Counted from the stretch's first letter, positions 1-7,240 are shown. The stretch: 64,000 nucleotides of DNA from Clostridia bacterium (GCA_017482355.1 JAFUNJ010000009.1:1-64000), one strand, 5' to 3'. Made by a program: numbers and translations. Notes: a model not told the origin generated them from the letters alone.

Positions 1-102
1 GAATTAAAGAAATATATTTATTACTACAACAACGAAAGAATTTCCTTAAAACTAAAAGGAATGAGTCCAGTACAATACCGAACTCATTCTCTAACAATTT
101 AA
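1..102 (+). mobile_element. IS3-family transposase, C-terminal fragment
   Basis: The reading frame is open from the window edge and ends at TAA (100-102). Its last residues include GMSPVQYRTHSLTI, the typical C-terminus of the OrfB integrase of IS3-family elements (IS150-like group), which follows the DDE catalytic core. Only 33 residues are visible; the catalytic part lies outside the window. The stretch is much more AT-rich than the chromosomal genes to its right, as expected for a mobile element. Whether the full element is intact cannot be judged here. Confidence 0.8.
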
Positions 103-112
103 TATTTAATTT

Positions 113-137
113 TGTCTAAACTTTGGGGTTCACTTCA
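113..137 (+). repeat. Putative right terminal inverted repeat of the IS3-family element
   Basis: A short sequence beginning TGTCTAAACTTTGGGGTT lies 11 bases after the transposase stop. It resembles the ends of IS3-family elements (TG start, G-rich block, TTCA-like inner part). The matching left end is outside the window, so this is based on position and resemblance only. Confidence 0.55.
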
Positions 138-198
138 AAATTTCGTGCTTCTTTTTTGCCGTCCTTAACGGTACGACCCATACGCAAGTCCTTTTTTA

Positions 199-823
199 TT
201 AAATTTCGAATACCAACCAAATGTAGATAAAAGCGGGAATGATGGCGGCCAGGGTGAAGGGGATACCGATGCGGAAGAAATCCTTGTTCTTTACCTCATA
301 GCCGGCCTTCCGCAGGATGCCGATGCCGGCAATGTTGGCCGAGGCGCCGATGGGGGTACAGTTACCGCCCAACGTGGCGTCGGAGAGCAGCCCGAAATAC
401 AATGGGGTGGCCACCAGCGCCGCATCCACCCCTAATTGCTCGCTCAGTTGGGGTGCCAGGGAGGCGATGACCGGGATCATGGTGGCAACATAGGGGATAT
501 TGTCGATAAAGGCGGAGATCACCACCGAAGCCCACCCGATCACCGTATAGAGCAGGAAGAGGTTGCCGCCGCCCAGATCTGCCAGCAGAGAGGGTATTTT
601 GCTTTCGATAAAGAGGGCTACCAGCCCCATGGTGCCGGCGATCATCAGCAGAACATTGAAGTCCAGCTCCCCTAAAACCTTGCCCAGAGGCAGCATCCCG
701 GTCACAATGAAGACCAGACCGGAGGCCAGCGCAATGTAGGGCGGTACTTGCTGAATACCAGCATCAGTATATAGGCACGGCAAATAAGATCAAGGCAGGA
801 ATCATAAAGGTTCTTCCTTTCAT
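199..823 (-). pseudogene. ArsB/SLC13-type ion permease, truncated and frameshifted
   Basis: The 194-residue frame from 783 down to 199 matches the C-terminal half of ion-transporter-superfamily permeases (ArsB/NhaD/SLC13 type). It has several membrane segments, the motif SAFIDNIPYVATMIPVI, and a GGNCTPIGASANI loop close to the GGN-T-IGASAN signature of these permeases. The N-terminal half is missing. A separate frame starting at ATG 823 encodes MKGRTFMIPALILFAVPIY, a plausible first membrane segment, but it is one base out of register with the rest near 767-783. A good promoter precedes it. The likely story is an internal deletion plus a frameshift. A half-length functional transporter translated from ATG 783 cannot be excluded. 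Confidence 0.6.
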
Positions 824-836
824 TATTGATATTTCT

Positions 837-865
837 ATTATGAATAAAAAGAAGAATTTTGTCAA
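837..865 (-). promoter_or_regulatory. Sigma-A-type promoter of the permease remnant
   Basis: On the minus strand a perfect -35 TTGACA (860-865) is separated by 17 bases from a -10 CATAAT (837-842). It points at ATG 823, so the transcript appears to survive although the reading frame is broken. Confidence 0.6.
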
Positions 866-926
866 TAGAAAACAAGATGAGTAAAATATATTGACACACC
901 TGCTGTTTTTTATTATAATAAAAATA

Positions 927-1203
927 TAGGGTAGAGCGAGATATCCGAACCCGCCTCAAAGCGGTATATTTCGGTGCATTTCACTCGCTTTATTCTTGCA
1001 AGGCGCCAGCCTTGCTGCATCTAAATCGAGCAAAAATCCCTCGAAATCTCCTCGCTTTGAGGCCAAAGATTTTAAAAAGAGCGGATTCTTGTTCAGTCAA
1101 GGCAAAAACGGAGCCAATACTGGCGTATTGGCGAGTATTTTAACAAAGAATGAGCGAAAATCCGCCTTTTTAAGACGAGGTTCGCATACCTCGCTCTACC
1201 CTA
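927..1203. repeat. 277-bp inverted-repeat element (MITE-like), copy A
   Basis: The element starts with TAGGGTAGAGCGAGATAT and ends with the near-exact complement (ATACCTCGCTCTACCCTA), giving imperfect terminal inverted repeats of about 24 bp. The left 75 bases recur almost identically on the opposite strand at 41395-41472. Inside it, a second inverted repeat pairs the AAAAAGAGCGGATT region near 1075 with the AATCCGCCTTTTT region near 1160. No convincing protein is encoded, so I read it as a non-autonomous mobile or palindromic repeat. The 784-926 stretch to its left holds only the permease 5' end and promoter. Confidence 0.75.
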
Positions 1204-1225
1204 AAGTAAGAAAGGATTTTAACGA

Positions 1226-1813
1226 ATGGTTCCCTCTCAAAAGGAAAAGCTTTTGCAGTATCAAGGCAAATACCTGAATTTCGGCATCACCGAAGGGGGT
1301 GAGCCCCGGAATGCCATTGGGGTACCTTGGGAGGCTACGGCCCATGCTTTCAATATGCGTACGCCGGATGTGTATCTGGCACCGGAGGATCTGGCAGATG
1401 AAGAATTGATGTCGCAACTTCGGGATTTCCGGATCCTCGGCTGTTATATTTTTACGCCGCTGGAGGATTACTCCTTCCTGGCAGGCTTCCCCACGCTGCA
1501 GGATATCCATATCCGGAGTGGCAGTGCTATCCGTGACCTTTTCTTTTTAAAGGATCTGGAGGATCTGTTCATGTTTTATTTGGAGGACGCCAATTTGAAA
1601 AGCCTGGAGCATCTCTTTACTGCCGGGGGATTTCACAGTTATTGCTTAGGGCTTTGCAATTGTAAAGTGGCGGAGCTGACCCCGCCCCCTCACCGTATTT
1701 CTGAGCTGGTGATCCTCCAGCCGGAGGGCACCGGAGAGCGGGAACGCTGGAAGGCTCTTTCTGCCCTGAAATATTATTATTATGAATATAAAGGAGGAAA
1801 TCACCATGGCTGA
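1226..1813 (+). CDS. Hypothetical protein with leucine-rich-repeat-like middle
   Basis: A 195-residue protein that I do not recognise. There is no signal peptide or membrane segment, so it is probably cytoplasmic. Residues about 80-135 show short leucine/aspartate-rich units (FPTLQDIHI, LKDLEDLFMF, NLKSLEHLF) reminiscent of a few degenerate leucine-rich repeats. The start follows a weak AAAGGA. It begins just outside the 277-bp repeat and its stop overlaps the next gene by 8 bases, so the two are probably cotranscribed. Similar single-domain immunity-like or regulatory LRR proteins exist, but nothing here fixes a function. Confidence 0.55.
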   Translation: MVPSQKEKLLQYQGKYLNFGITEGGEPRNAIGVPWEATAHAFNMRTPDVYLAPEDLADEELMSQLRDFRILGCYIFTPLEDYSFLAGFPTLQDIHIRSGSAIRDLFFLKDLEDLFMFYLEDANLKSLEHLFTAGGFHSYCLGLCNCKVAELTPPPHRISELVILQPEGTGERERWKALSALKYYYYEYKGGNHHG

Positions 1814-2648
1814 GACCTATTGCGGAAAACTCTGTGAGAATTGCAAGCAGAAGGAGCAGTTGAACTGCCCCGGCTGCCGGCTGGGCCCCGGCCGGCAGGT
1901 GACCGGCGATTGCCAAATCGCCCGTTGTTGCCGCAGTAAAAACCACGAAACCTGCCGAAGCTGTTCCTCTCAGGGGTATTGCGACTTGAAGAAAAATAAC
2001 GGCGTGGAGTACCGGTTGCAGCAAAAAGCGGTGCAGGAGGAGCGCCGGGCGGCGCTGGGGGACCATGCGGCAGTAATGGGAAAATGGATGCGGCTGCTGG
2101 TGCTGCTGATCATTCCCGATCTGCTTTCGATGGTACTCACATCCTCTTTGGTAACCTCTGTTTTTCCGGTGCTGCAAACGGTGGGTCAGGTGCTTTCCAT
2201 GGCCGCCGGCCTGGCATATGGTGGTATCCTGCTGCGGCTGGGAAGCCAGAACCGGCATTACCGGATCGCAGGAATTCTTTCTCTTTCCGGGGCGGTAGCG
2301 GCGGTTTTGATCTTCTTCCTGCCTGCGGCCCTCGGAACCGCCATCCTGGCGCTGCTTCTTTCCATGGCATTGTTGGCGGTGGATATGGCTGCTCAGCTTC
2401 AGGAACTGGATGCCCATGCGGAGGCAGTGCGGGAACTTGATCCCGACCTCTGCGCAAAATGGCTGGATCTGCGGAAATGGACGCTGATCGTCTATGTGGG
2501 GCTCCTTGGCTCCTCCCTCTTTGCGCTGGTTCCCCTCCTGGGGCTTCTGGTGCTCCTGATGGCAACGGTGGGTGTGATCGTGATCGCCTGGAGAAAGTTG
2601 GATTGCCTATTTAAAACAGAAAAGCTCTTTGTAAATTATAGGAATTGA
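1806..2648 (+). CDS. Cys-rich N-terminus plus multi-spanning membrane protein
   Basis: A 280-residue protein. The first ~65 residues are cysteine-rich (YCGKLCENC, LNCPGC, RCC, CRSC, YCDL), resembling DUF3795-type putative metal-binding modules. The rest, from about residue 95, contains four or five hydrophobic segments. I chose ATG 1806 because AGGAGGAAA lies 6-7 bases upstream; an earlier in-frame ATG at 1782 lacks such a site. It overlaps the preceding gene and is followed 13 bases later by another membrane protein with a zinc ribbon. A membrane-tethered sensor or redox role is possible but is inference. Confidence 0.6.
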   Translation: MAETYCGKLCENCKQKEQLNCPGCRLGPGRQVTGDCQIARCCRSKNHETCRSCSSQGYCDLKKNNGVEYRLQQKAVQEERRAALGDHAAVMGKWMRLLVLLIIPDLLSMVLTSSLVTSVFPVLQTVGQVLSMAAGLAYGGILLRLGSQNRHYRIAGILSLSGAVAAVLIFFLPAALGTAILALLLSMALLAVDMAAQLQELDAHAEAVRELDPDLCAKWLDLRKWTLIVYVGLLGSSLFALVPLLGLLVLLMATVGVIVIAWRKLDCLFKTEKLFVNYRN

Positions 2649-2661
2649 AAGGAAAACAAAA

Positions 2662-3033
2662 ATGAAAAGTATCAAACCCGGCAGAGGCCCGTCCTTCATG
2701 GGCGGTGTGATGAGTATCTTTATGGGGCTGTTTGGCCTGCTCTGGACCGTCTTTGTGGCCACCAGCGGCGGGGGTTTCTTCGCCCTTTTCGGGGTGATCT
2801 TCATTTTGATCGCTGTGGTTCAGGCGGTGTATCAATTTAAAAATGCTACCTCTAAAAACCGCCATTCGGCCTTTGATATCACCGATGGCGGCGAGGAGCC
2901 TGATCCCTTGAATGAGCGGTTCGGCGGGGAAGAGCAGCCTTCCCGGCCGGAGAGCGCCTTCTGCCCCTACTGCGGCAAGCCGGTGGAGGAGGATTTTGAG
3001 TTTTGTAATAAGTGCGGAAAAAAACTGCCATAA
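2662..3033 (+). CDS. Small membrane protein with C-terminal zinc ribbon
   Basis: This 123-residue protein has two hydrophobic segments (about residues 12-30 and 36-55) followed by a soluble tail. The tail ends in a double-CxxC zinc ribbon, FCPYCGKPV then FCNKCGKKL, the standard zinc_ribbon_2 pattern. The ribbon should lie in the cytoplasm, beneath a membrane hairpin. It is the third gene of a short run beginning at 1226 and is followed by a riboswitch-controlled unit, so it is probably the last gene of its transcript. Function is unknown; such proteins are common and poorly characterised in Clostridia. Confidence 0.65.
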   Translation: MKSIKPGRGPSFMGGVMSIFMGLFGLLWTVFVATSGGGFFALFGVIFILIAVVQAVYQFKNATSKNRHSAFDITDGGEEPDPLNERFGGEEQPSRPESAFCPYCGKPVEEDFEFCNKCGKKLP

Positions 3034-3067
3034 TAGACTTGAAATTCTGCGAAAACTGTGGTATCCT

Positions 3068-3196
3068 TTTAATGCTAAAAGGGAGTAGCTTGCAGCAGTT
3101 GCTGTAGGAACGGCGTCAATCCGGCATTTTGCCCGCTGTCACTTTAAAAAGCAAGACTTTTATTGCAGGAACCCTGCGATAAAAGTCTTTTTTATA
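3068..3196 (+). promoter_or_regulatory. yybP-ykoY (manganese) riboswitch with intrinsic terminator
   Basis: The conserved yybP-ykoY parts are present in order: TAAAAGGGAGTAGC (3076-3089), GGCGTCAATCCGGC (3112-3125), then GCAAGACTTTTAT (3151-3163), matching the known AAAGGGGAGUAGC / GUCGUCAA..CCGGC / GCAAGACCUUU loops that bind Mn2+. P1 pairs AAAAG with CTTTT. The 3' strand of P1 also starts a strong terminator: AAGACTTTTATTGCAGG pairs with CCTGCGATAAAAGTCTT and is followed by a T run. Metal binding should therefore hold P1 and prevent termination, an ON switch. It sits directly upstream of the OadB-like gene. Confidence 0.88.
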
Positions 3197-3226
3197 TAGA
3201 TCACATTAAAAATAAGGAGATTAAAA

Positions 3227-4330
3227 ATGGACTTAAGTATTCTCTATGAAAACCTTGGCAAGTTCGAATGGTATCATCTGGTGATGATCCTCATCGGCTG
3301 CCTGCTGATCTACCTGGCCATCAAGAAGGAAATGGAGCCCACTCTGCTCCTGCCCATGGGCTTTGGTACGATTTTAGTCAATATCCCCGGCTCCGAGGCC
3401 CTCACCGGCCCCATCTCCGAGCTGTACCATGCGGGTATTGCCAATGAGCTGTTCCCCTTGCTGCTGTTTATCGGCATCGGCGCCATGATCGATTTCGGCC
3501 CCCTGCTTTCCAACCCTAAGCTGATGCTGTTCGGCGCTGCTGCCCAGTTCGGTATCTTCTTTACCCTCTGCATGGCCGCTATGTTCTTCGGGGATATGGA
3601 TGCGGCCTCCATCGCCATCATCGGCGCTGCAGACGGCCCCACCTCCATCGCTGTGGCCAATGCGCTGAATTCCCAGTATGTGGGCGCCATCACGGTGGCA
3701 GCTTATTCCTATATGGCGCTGGTGCCCATCATCCAGCCCCCTGTGATCAAAGCCCTCACCACCAAGAAGGAGCGGCTGATCCGGATGCCTTATGAGCAGA
3801 AGTCCGTTTCCAAGCTCACCCGCATCCTGTTCCCCATCCTCATCACCATCGTGGTTTCCGCATTTGTGCCGCAGGCTACTGCGCTGATCGGCTTTTTGAT
3901 GTTCGGTAACCTGATTCGGGAGTGCGGTGTGCTGGAGCGCCTTTCCGAAACTGCCCAGAATGCGCTGGCCAACCTGGTCACCATCTTTTTGGGGATCTCC
4001 GTCGCCTTCAATATGACCGGTGAAAAGTTCCTGAAGGTGGATACCCTGCTCATCATGGGTCTGGGCCTCATCGCCTTCATTGTGGATACTGCAGGCGGTG
4101 TGCTCTTTGCCAAGTTCCTCAATCTCTTTATGAAAAAGAAGATCAACCCCATGATCGGTGCTGCCGGCATCTCTGCATTCCCCATGTCCGGCCGTATTGT
4201 CCATAAGATGGGCCTGCAGGAGGATCCTCAGAACTTTCTGCTGATGCACTCCATCGGTGTTAACGTTTCCGGCCAGATCGCCTCTGTTATCGCCGGCGGT
4301 ATTATCCTTAAGATCTTCGGAGGTATGTGA
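3227..4330 (+). CDS. Sodium ion-translocating decarboxylase, beta subunit (OadB/GcdB-like)
   Basis: A 367-residue polytopic membrane protein matching the beta subunit of Na+-pumping biotin decarboxylases (oxaloacetate, methylmalonyl-CoA, glutaconyl-CoA) in full length. The Asp-bearing AADGPTSIAVAN segment seen near residue 135 is the conserved region involved in Na+ coupling in the family. The start has AAGGAG 8 bases upstream. No alpha (carboxyltransferase) or biotin-carrier gene is nearby; only a short gamma-like subunit follows with a 1-base overlap. Placement behind a manganese riboswitch is unexpected. It could serve a decarboxylase whose soluble subunits lie elsewhere, or have a separate cation-transport role. 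Confidence 0.85.
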   Translation: MDLSILYENLGKFEWYHLVMILIGCLLIYLAIKKEMEPTLLLPMGFGTILVNIPGSEALTGPISELYHAGIANELFPLLLFIGIGAMIDFGPLLSNPKLMLFGAAAQFGIFFTLCMAAMFFGDMDAASIAIIGAADGPTSIAVANALNSQYVGAITVAAYSYMALVPIIQPPVIKALTTKKERLIRMPYEQKSVSKLTRILFPILITIVVSAFVPQATALIGFLMFGNLIRECGVLERLSETAQNALANLVTIFLGISVAFNMTGEKFLKVDTLLIMGLGLIAFIVDTAGGVLFAKFLNLFMKKKINPMIGAAGISAFPMSGRIVHKMGLQEDPQNFLLMHSIGVNVSGQIASVIAGGIILKIFGGM

Positions 4331-4536
4331 TGATGAAAATGTTCGAACTCTTCAGAGCCGCTTTGACCGCCCAGACTGCTGCCGCCGAGGAAACGGCAAA
4401 AATGTTCTTCGAGCCCGGCAGATTTTTGGAGATGCTCCGGTATATGGGTGTTGGGATGCTGATCATCTTTGTGCTGATCGGGATCATTATCCTGGCAACC
4501 CTGGCCATCAATAAGGTTTTTTCCAAATCCAAATAA
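4330..4536 (+). CDS. OadG-like small membrane subunit
   Basis: A 68-residue protein with a single hydrophobic segment (GMLIIFVLIGIIILATLAI, about residues 40-58) and a short basic tail. This is the size and topology of the gamma subunit (OadG/GcdC/MmdD) that anchors soluble decarboxylase subunits to the beta subunit. ATG 4330 overlaps the TGA of the beta gene by one base (TGATG), implying translational coupling; GTG 4327 is an alternative. A strong terminator follows immediately. Sequence similarity in this family is low, so the assignment rests mainly on size, topology and neighbour. Confidence 0.65.
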   Translation: MMKMFELFRAALTAQTAAAEETAKMFFEPGRFLEMLRYMGVGMLIIFVLIGIIILATLAINKVFSKSK

Positions 4537-4574
4537 GTAAATGCGCCGCCTTTGCGGCGCTTTACTTTTTTTAT
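4536..4574 (+). terminator. Intrinsic terminator after the OadB/OadG operon
   Basis: AGTAAA and GCGCCGC (4536-4549, one bulged T) pair with GCGGCGC and TTTACT (4554-4566), loop CTTT, followed by a run of seven or more T. Confidence 0.9.
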
Positions 4575-4583
4575 ATAGTATGC

Positions 4584-4589
4584 TATAAT
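4584..4589 (+). promoter_or_regulatory. Retron promoter, -10 box
   Basis: A perfect TATAAT lies about 8 bases before the first base of the retron a1 repeat at 4598, so the transcript would start at or next to a1. The -35 region (TTTACT, about 4561) is weak and shared with the preceding terminator. Confidence 0.6.
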
Positions 4590-4597
4590 CCTCCTAT

Positions 4598-4790
4598 AGT
4601 CTTTCGCAGCAGCGTACACACCGTTTTTGCGGAAAGGGCAGCGAGTCGCTGCTTTGTTGGTTTGCCCGGGAGCATCGCGTTTGTTTTGAAAAACAAACGC
4701 TGCCTGAAAATGCCTCAACGAGCAAAAAAATCATTCCATGATTGTCTGCTCGCCTCGCCATATTCAGGACTTTTCGTGCTGCGAAAGACT
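4598..4790 (+). ncRNA. Retron msr-msd noncoding RNA
   Basis: A 193-base structured region just upstream of a retron reverse transcriptase. Its ends are a perfect 14-bp inverted repeat: a1 AGTCTTTCGCAGCA (4598-4611) and a2 TGCTGCGAAAGACT (4777-4790), the feature that brings the ends of msr and msd together. After a1 comes AGC (4611-4613), whose G4612 is the likely branching guanosine. The msr part has short stem-loops, e.g. GCAGCG/CGCTGC (4638-4652). The msd part has a perfect 10-bp hairpin GCGTTTGTTT/AAACAAACGC (4677-4700) and a longer one, CGAGCA...TGCTCG (4719-4752). The RT would copy msd into msDNA. Confidence 0.9.
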
Positions 4791-4812
4791 TGATTCAGAA
4801 AGGGTGATCCGG

Positions 4813-5808
4813 ATGCGTATAACCGAAGGAACGGTTCGATTTGATGGCTGCGACCGGCATTTTGCCGAAAAATTCGGTGCCCACCAGGCGGCAGAAATGG
4901 TGCTGGATTTCGCCAGCACCAATACCCACCCGTTTCTTTATGACACCTACCAGCTGGCCGCCCATCTGGGGCTTCGGCGGAAGGCACTCTTTGAACTGGT
5001 GCGGCGGCCCGGCCGCCATTACCGTACCCTGCGGATCCCCAAGCGAAGCGGCGGCAGCCGCACCCTCTCGGTGCCGGATGACAGGCTGAAAACGGTGCAG
5101 CGCACGGTTTTGCATACCATCCTCTGCCATTTTCCTGCCTCGGCATATGCCACCGCCTATCAGCCGGGGGCAACGCTTCGGCAAAATGCCGCTCCCCATT
5201 GCGGAAAAAAATATCTGCTTAAGCTGGATCTGGAGGATTTTTTCGGCAGTATCCGTTTCGATCAGGTCTACGGTGCGGTATTTCATACCCGCCGGTTTCC
5301 CAAGCAGATCGGGGCCATGCTGACCGCCCTTTGCTGCAAGGATGATGCGCTGCCTCAGGGGGCGCCCACCTCCCCGCAACTCTCCAATCTGGTGCTGAAA
5401 TGGTTTGATGATACCATGGGGGCGTGGTGCCAAAGGCGGGGAATTGCCTATACCCGCTATTGCGACGATATTACTTTTTCGGCGGATCGGCCTCTTTATG
5501 ATGCTTATCGGAAGGCGGTAGGGCTGCTGGAGCATCAGGGCTTCAGTATTAACGAAGAAAAGACCCGTTTTGTGACCGCTGCCGGCCGCCAGACCGTCAC
5601 CGGCCTTACGGTGAATGAAAAGGTGGGGGTGCCCGCCGATTTTAAACGCGCGCTGCGGCAGCAGGTCTATTATGCTTTGAAATTCGGGGCAGAGCCGCCG
5701 GAATACCGGCGTCTGCTGGGGAAGGTGCAGTTTGTGCTGCAAACAGCGCCGGAGCATCCTTGGTTTTGCGATGCCCGGGAAGAATTGATCAGGAGGTTGA
5801 AAGGATGA
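4813..5808 (+). CDS. Retron reverse transcriptase
   Basis: A 331-residue RT, the usual retron RT length. Visible RT blocks are RIPKRSGGSRTLSVP (74-88), LKLDLEDFFGS (136-146, catalytic Asp139), LPQGAPTSPQLSNL (180-193), the active-site YCDD box (216-219, in RYCDDITFS) and NEEKT (247-251). The retron hallmark VTG (262-264, TVTGLTVN) is present. I start it at ATG 4813, after AGAAAGGG and beyond repeat a2; the frame is open further upstream but that would overlap the RNA. Its stop overlaps the next gene as ATGA. Codon use matches the host. Retrons are anti-phage toxin-antitoxin-like systems in which the RT-msDNA complex restrains an effector; the only coupled candidate is the phosphatase downstream. 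Confidence 0.93.
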   Translation: MRITEGTVRFDGCDRHFAEKFGAHQAAEMVLDFASTNTHPFLYDTYQLAAHLGLRRKALFELVRRPGRHYRTLRIPKRSGGSRTLSVPDDRLKTVQRTVLHTILCHFPASAYATAYQPGATLRQNAAPHCGKKYLLKLDLEDFFGSIRFDQVYGAVFHTRRFPKQIGAMLTALCCKDDALPQGAPTSPQLSNLVLKWFDDTMGAWCQRRGIAYTRYCDDITFSADRPLYDAYRKAVGLLEHQGFSINEEKTRFVTAAGRQTVTGLTVNEKVGVPADFKRALRQQVYYALKFGAEPPEYRRLLGKVQFVLQTAPEHPWFCDAREELIRRLKG

Positions 5809-6389
5809 AACTGTATGTGATCCGCCATGGAGAGAGTGAGGCCAATGCGGGGAAATTTTTCTCTGGCTGGGCCCCCGTTGCTCTTACTCCCAAGGGGGAG
5901 GATGATGCCCGTGCCGCAGGGGAGCTGATCCGCCATATTCCTTTTGATAAGGTCTATAGCAGCGATATCCGCCGGGTGATCCAGACTCAGCAGCTGGCGC
6001 TGCCCGATGCCGATTGCGAGCGGACCCCGCTGATCCGGGAATACAACGTGGGCAGCCTGATGGGCAAGAACCTGCAGGATTGTGCCGAGACCATGGGCGA
6101 GGCATTTTTGAAAAACCGTGCCGCCTTTGATTTTACGCCCTATGGCGGCGAAAGCAACGATATGGTAGACGCCCGGGTGGCAGAATTCATGAGGATGCTG
6201 GAGCAGACCGATTATGAAAATGTGGCGGTCTTCAGCCACGCCGGCACCATTCGCAGTATCATTGATTATGTGCTGGGTGTCCGTACTCCCCGGAATGCCA
6301 CGATCCTCCTCAATGGAGCGGTCAGCGTCTTTGAATTCATAGAGGATCATTGGCGGATCCTGATGCTGAATTATACCAAGGAACTATAA
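5805..6389 (+). CDS. Histidine phosphatase family protein, coupled to the retron RT
   Basis: A 194-residue member of the phosphoglycerate-mutase-like (branch 2) histidine phosphatases. It has the RHGE phosphohistidine motif (7-10, nucleophile His8), an Arg in the DIRR segment (54-57), a likely acid Glu79 and the second catalytic His in FSHAG (143-147), so it looks catalytically competent. ATG 5805 overlaps the RT stop (ATGA), and no separate promoter is seen, so its translation is coupled to the retron RT. Family members remove phosphate from sugars, cobalamin precursors, nucleotides or proteins. It may be the retron effector or simply a resident metabolic gene downstream; the substrate cannot be told from sequence. 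Confidence 0.85.
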   Translation: MKLYVIRHGESEANAGKFFSGWAPVALTPKGEDDARAAGELIRHIPFDKVYSSDIRRVIQTQQLALPDADCERTPLIREYNVGSLMGKNLQDCAETMGEAFLKNRAAFDFTPYGGESNDMVDARVAEFMRMLEQTDYENVAVFSHAGTIRSIIDYVLGVRTPRNATILLNGAVSVFEFIEDHWRILMLNYTKEL

Positions 6390-6420
6390 AAAATAACGGT
6401 GCTTTGCACCGTTATTTTTT
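6388..6420. terminator. Bidirectional terminator between phosphatase and AraC gene
   Basis: ATAACGGTGC (6393-6402) pairs with GCACCGTTAT (6406-6415), with A-run and T-run on both sides, serving both convergent genes. Confidence 0.85.
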
Positions 6421-7188
6421 ATAGTTTTTCGGGGATACCCCTACCGTTTTGGTAAAGACTCTGGAAAAATAGAGGGGATCGGAAAATCCGGAAAGGATGG
6501 CAACATTTTTTACCGAGGTAACACCGTTTTCCATCAGTATCACAGCGTGCTTGATCCGCAGAATCCGCAGGTATTCCGCAAAGCCCATGCCGAATTCCTT
6601 TTTGAAAAGGTGGGAGAGGTATTTTGCGTTATAGCCCGCCGCCTCTGCCACGCTGCTGAGGGTCAGCCCCGGCTCGGTGAAGTGCTCCTCCAGATAGCCC
6701 AGCACCATGCCCACCTTATCGTTACTTTTGGCGGCCCTTTTCAGCTTGGAGAAGGTGTAAAGCAGCACGCTTTCGCTGAGCAGATCGATATTTTCTTCAT
6801 CGGCCCGGGCCAGGCTTTCCTGCCAAAAGGGGATCAGCCCTTCATAACCTTCAAAAACGCTGCGTCCGGGGGTGATGCCGAAGCGGCGGAACAGCTCCTC
6901 GGCTCGCCCACCGTTGAAGGTGATATAGTAATATTTTAGCGCTTTGGTGCTCTCGATGCAAAAGGGCACATCCGCCAGGCTGAAAAAGAGCTTTCCGGCA
7001 GTGAGTTTCTGCACCTCGCCGCTGCAGCGGAAAAAGCCCTCTCCGCCAGTGGCAAGATACATTACATGGTCGGAAAGGGTGCGAGTCTCCCCGGAATGGG
7101 TGCCCTGCTGTTCATAGATGAAATTGGCGGCAGTAAGCTGCTCCTTTTCCCGGGGAACGATAAATTTACAGATGTTTTGACTATTCAT
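6412..7188 (-). CDS. AraC-family transcriptional regulator
   Basis: 258 residues. The N-terminal ~140 residues form a cupin-like AraC ligand-binding domain. The C-terminal ~100 carry two helix-turn-helix units, the first in LTLSSVAEAAGYNAKYLSHLFKKEFG and the second ending in SGFSDPLYFSRVFTKTVGVSPKNY, typical AraC/XylS signatures. It is divergent from a Gfo/Idh/MocA oxidoreductase, and the shared intergenic region contains a perfect 10-bp inverted repeat, so it very probably senses a sugar or polyol derivative and controls that gene. The ligand is unknown. Confidence 0.88.
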   Translation of the reverse strand: MNSQNICKFIVPREKEQLTAANFIYEQQGTHSGETRTLSDHVMYLATGGEGFFRCSGEVQKLTAGKLFFSLADVPFCIESTKALKYYYITFNGGRAEELFRRFGITPGRSVFEGYEGLIPFWQESLARADEENIDLLSESVLLYTFSKLKRAAKSNDKVGMVLGYLEEHFTEPGLTLSSVAEAAGYNAKYLSHLFKKEFGMGFAEYLRILRIKHAVILMENGVTSVKNVAILSGFSDPLYFSRVFTKTVGVSPKNYKK

Positions 7189-7214
7189 AAGGCTATTCTA
7201 CCACAAAAAATAAC

Positions 7215-7240
7215 TTTTTTCCATATTTTGATGGAAAAAA
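7215..7240. promoter_or_regulatory. Perfect inverted repeat, likely operator for the divergent AraC regulator
   Basis: TTTTTTCCAT (7215-7224) and ATGGAAAAAA (7231-7240) form a perfect 10-bp inverted repeat with a 6-base spacer between the divergent AraC gene and the oxidoreductase gene. It lies 28 bases upstream of a TATAAT at 7268-7273 that points to the oxidoreductase. Its position just before the expected -35 region suits an activator site. Confidence 0.5.

Noticed and set aside
4738..4812. Upstream extension of the reverse transcriptase to ATG 4738
   Set aside because: It would place coding sequence across msd and repeat a2; ATG 4813 has a better ribosome-binding site and matches retron RT length.
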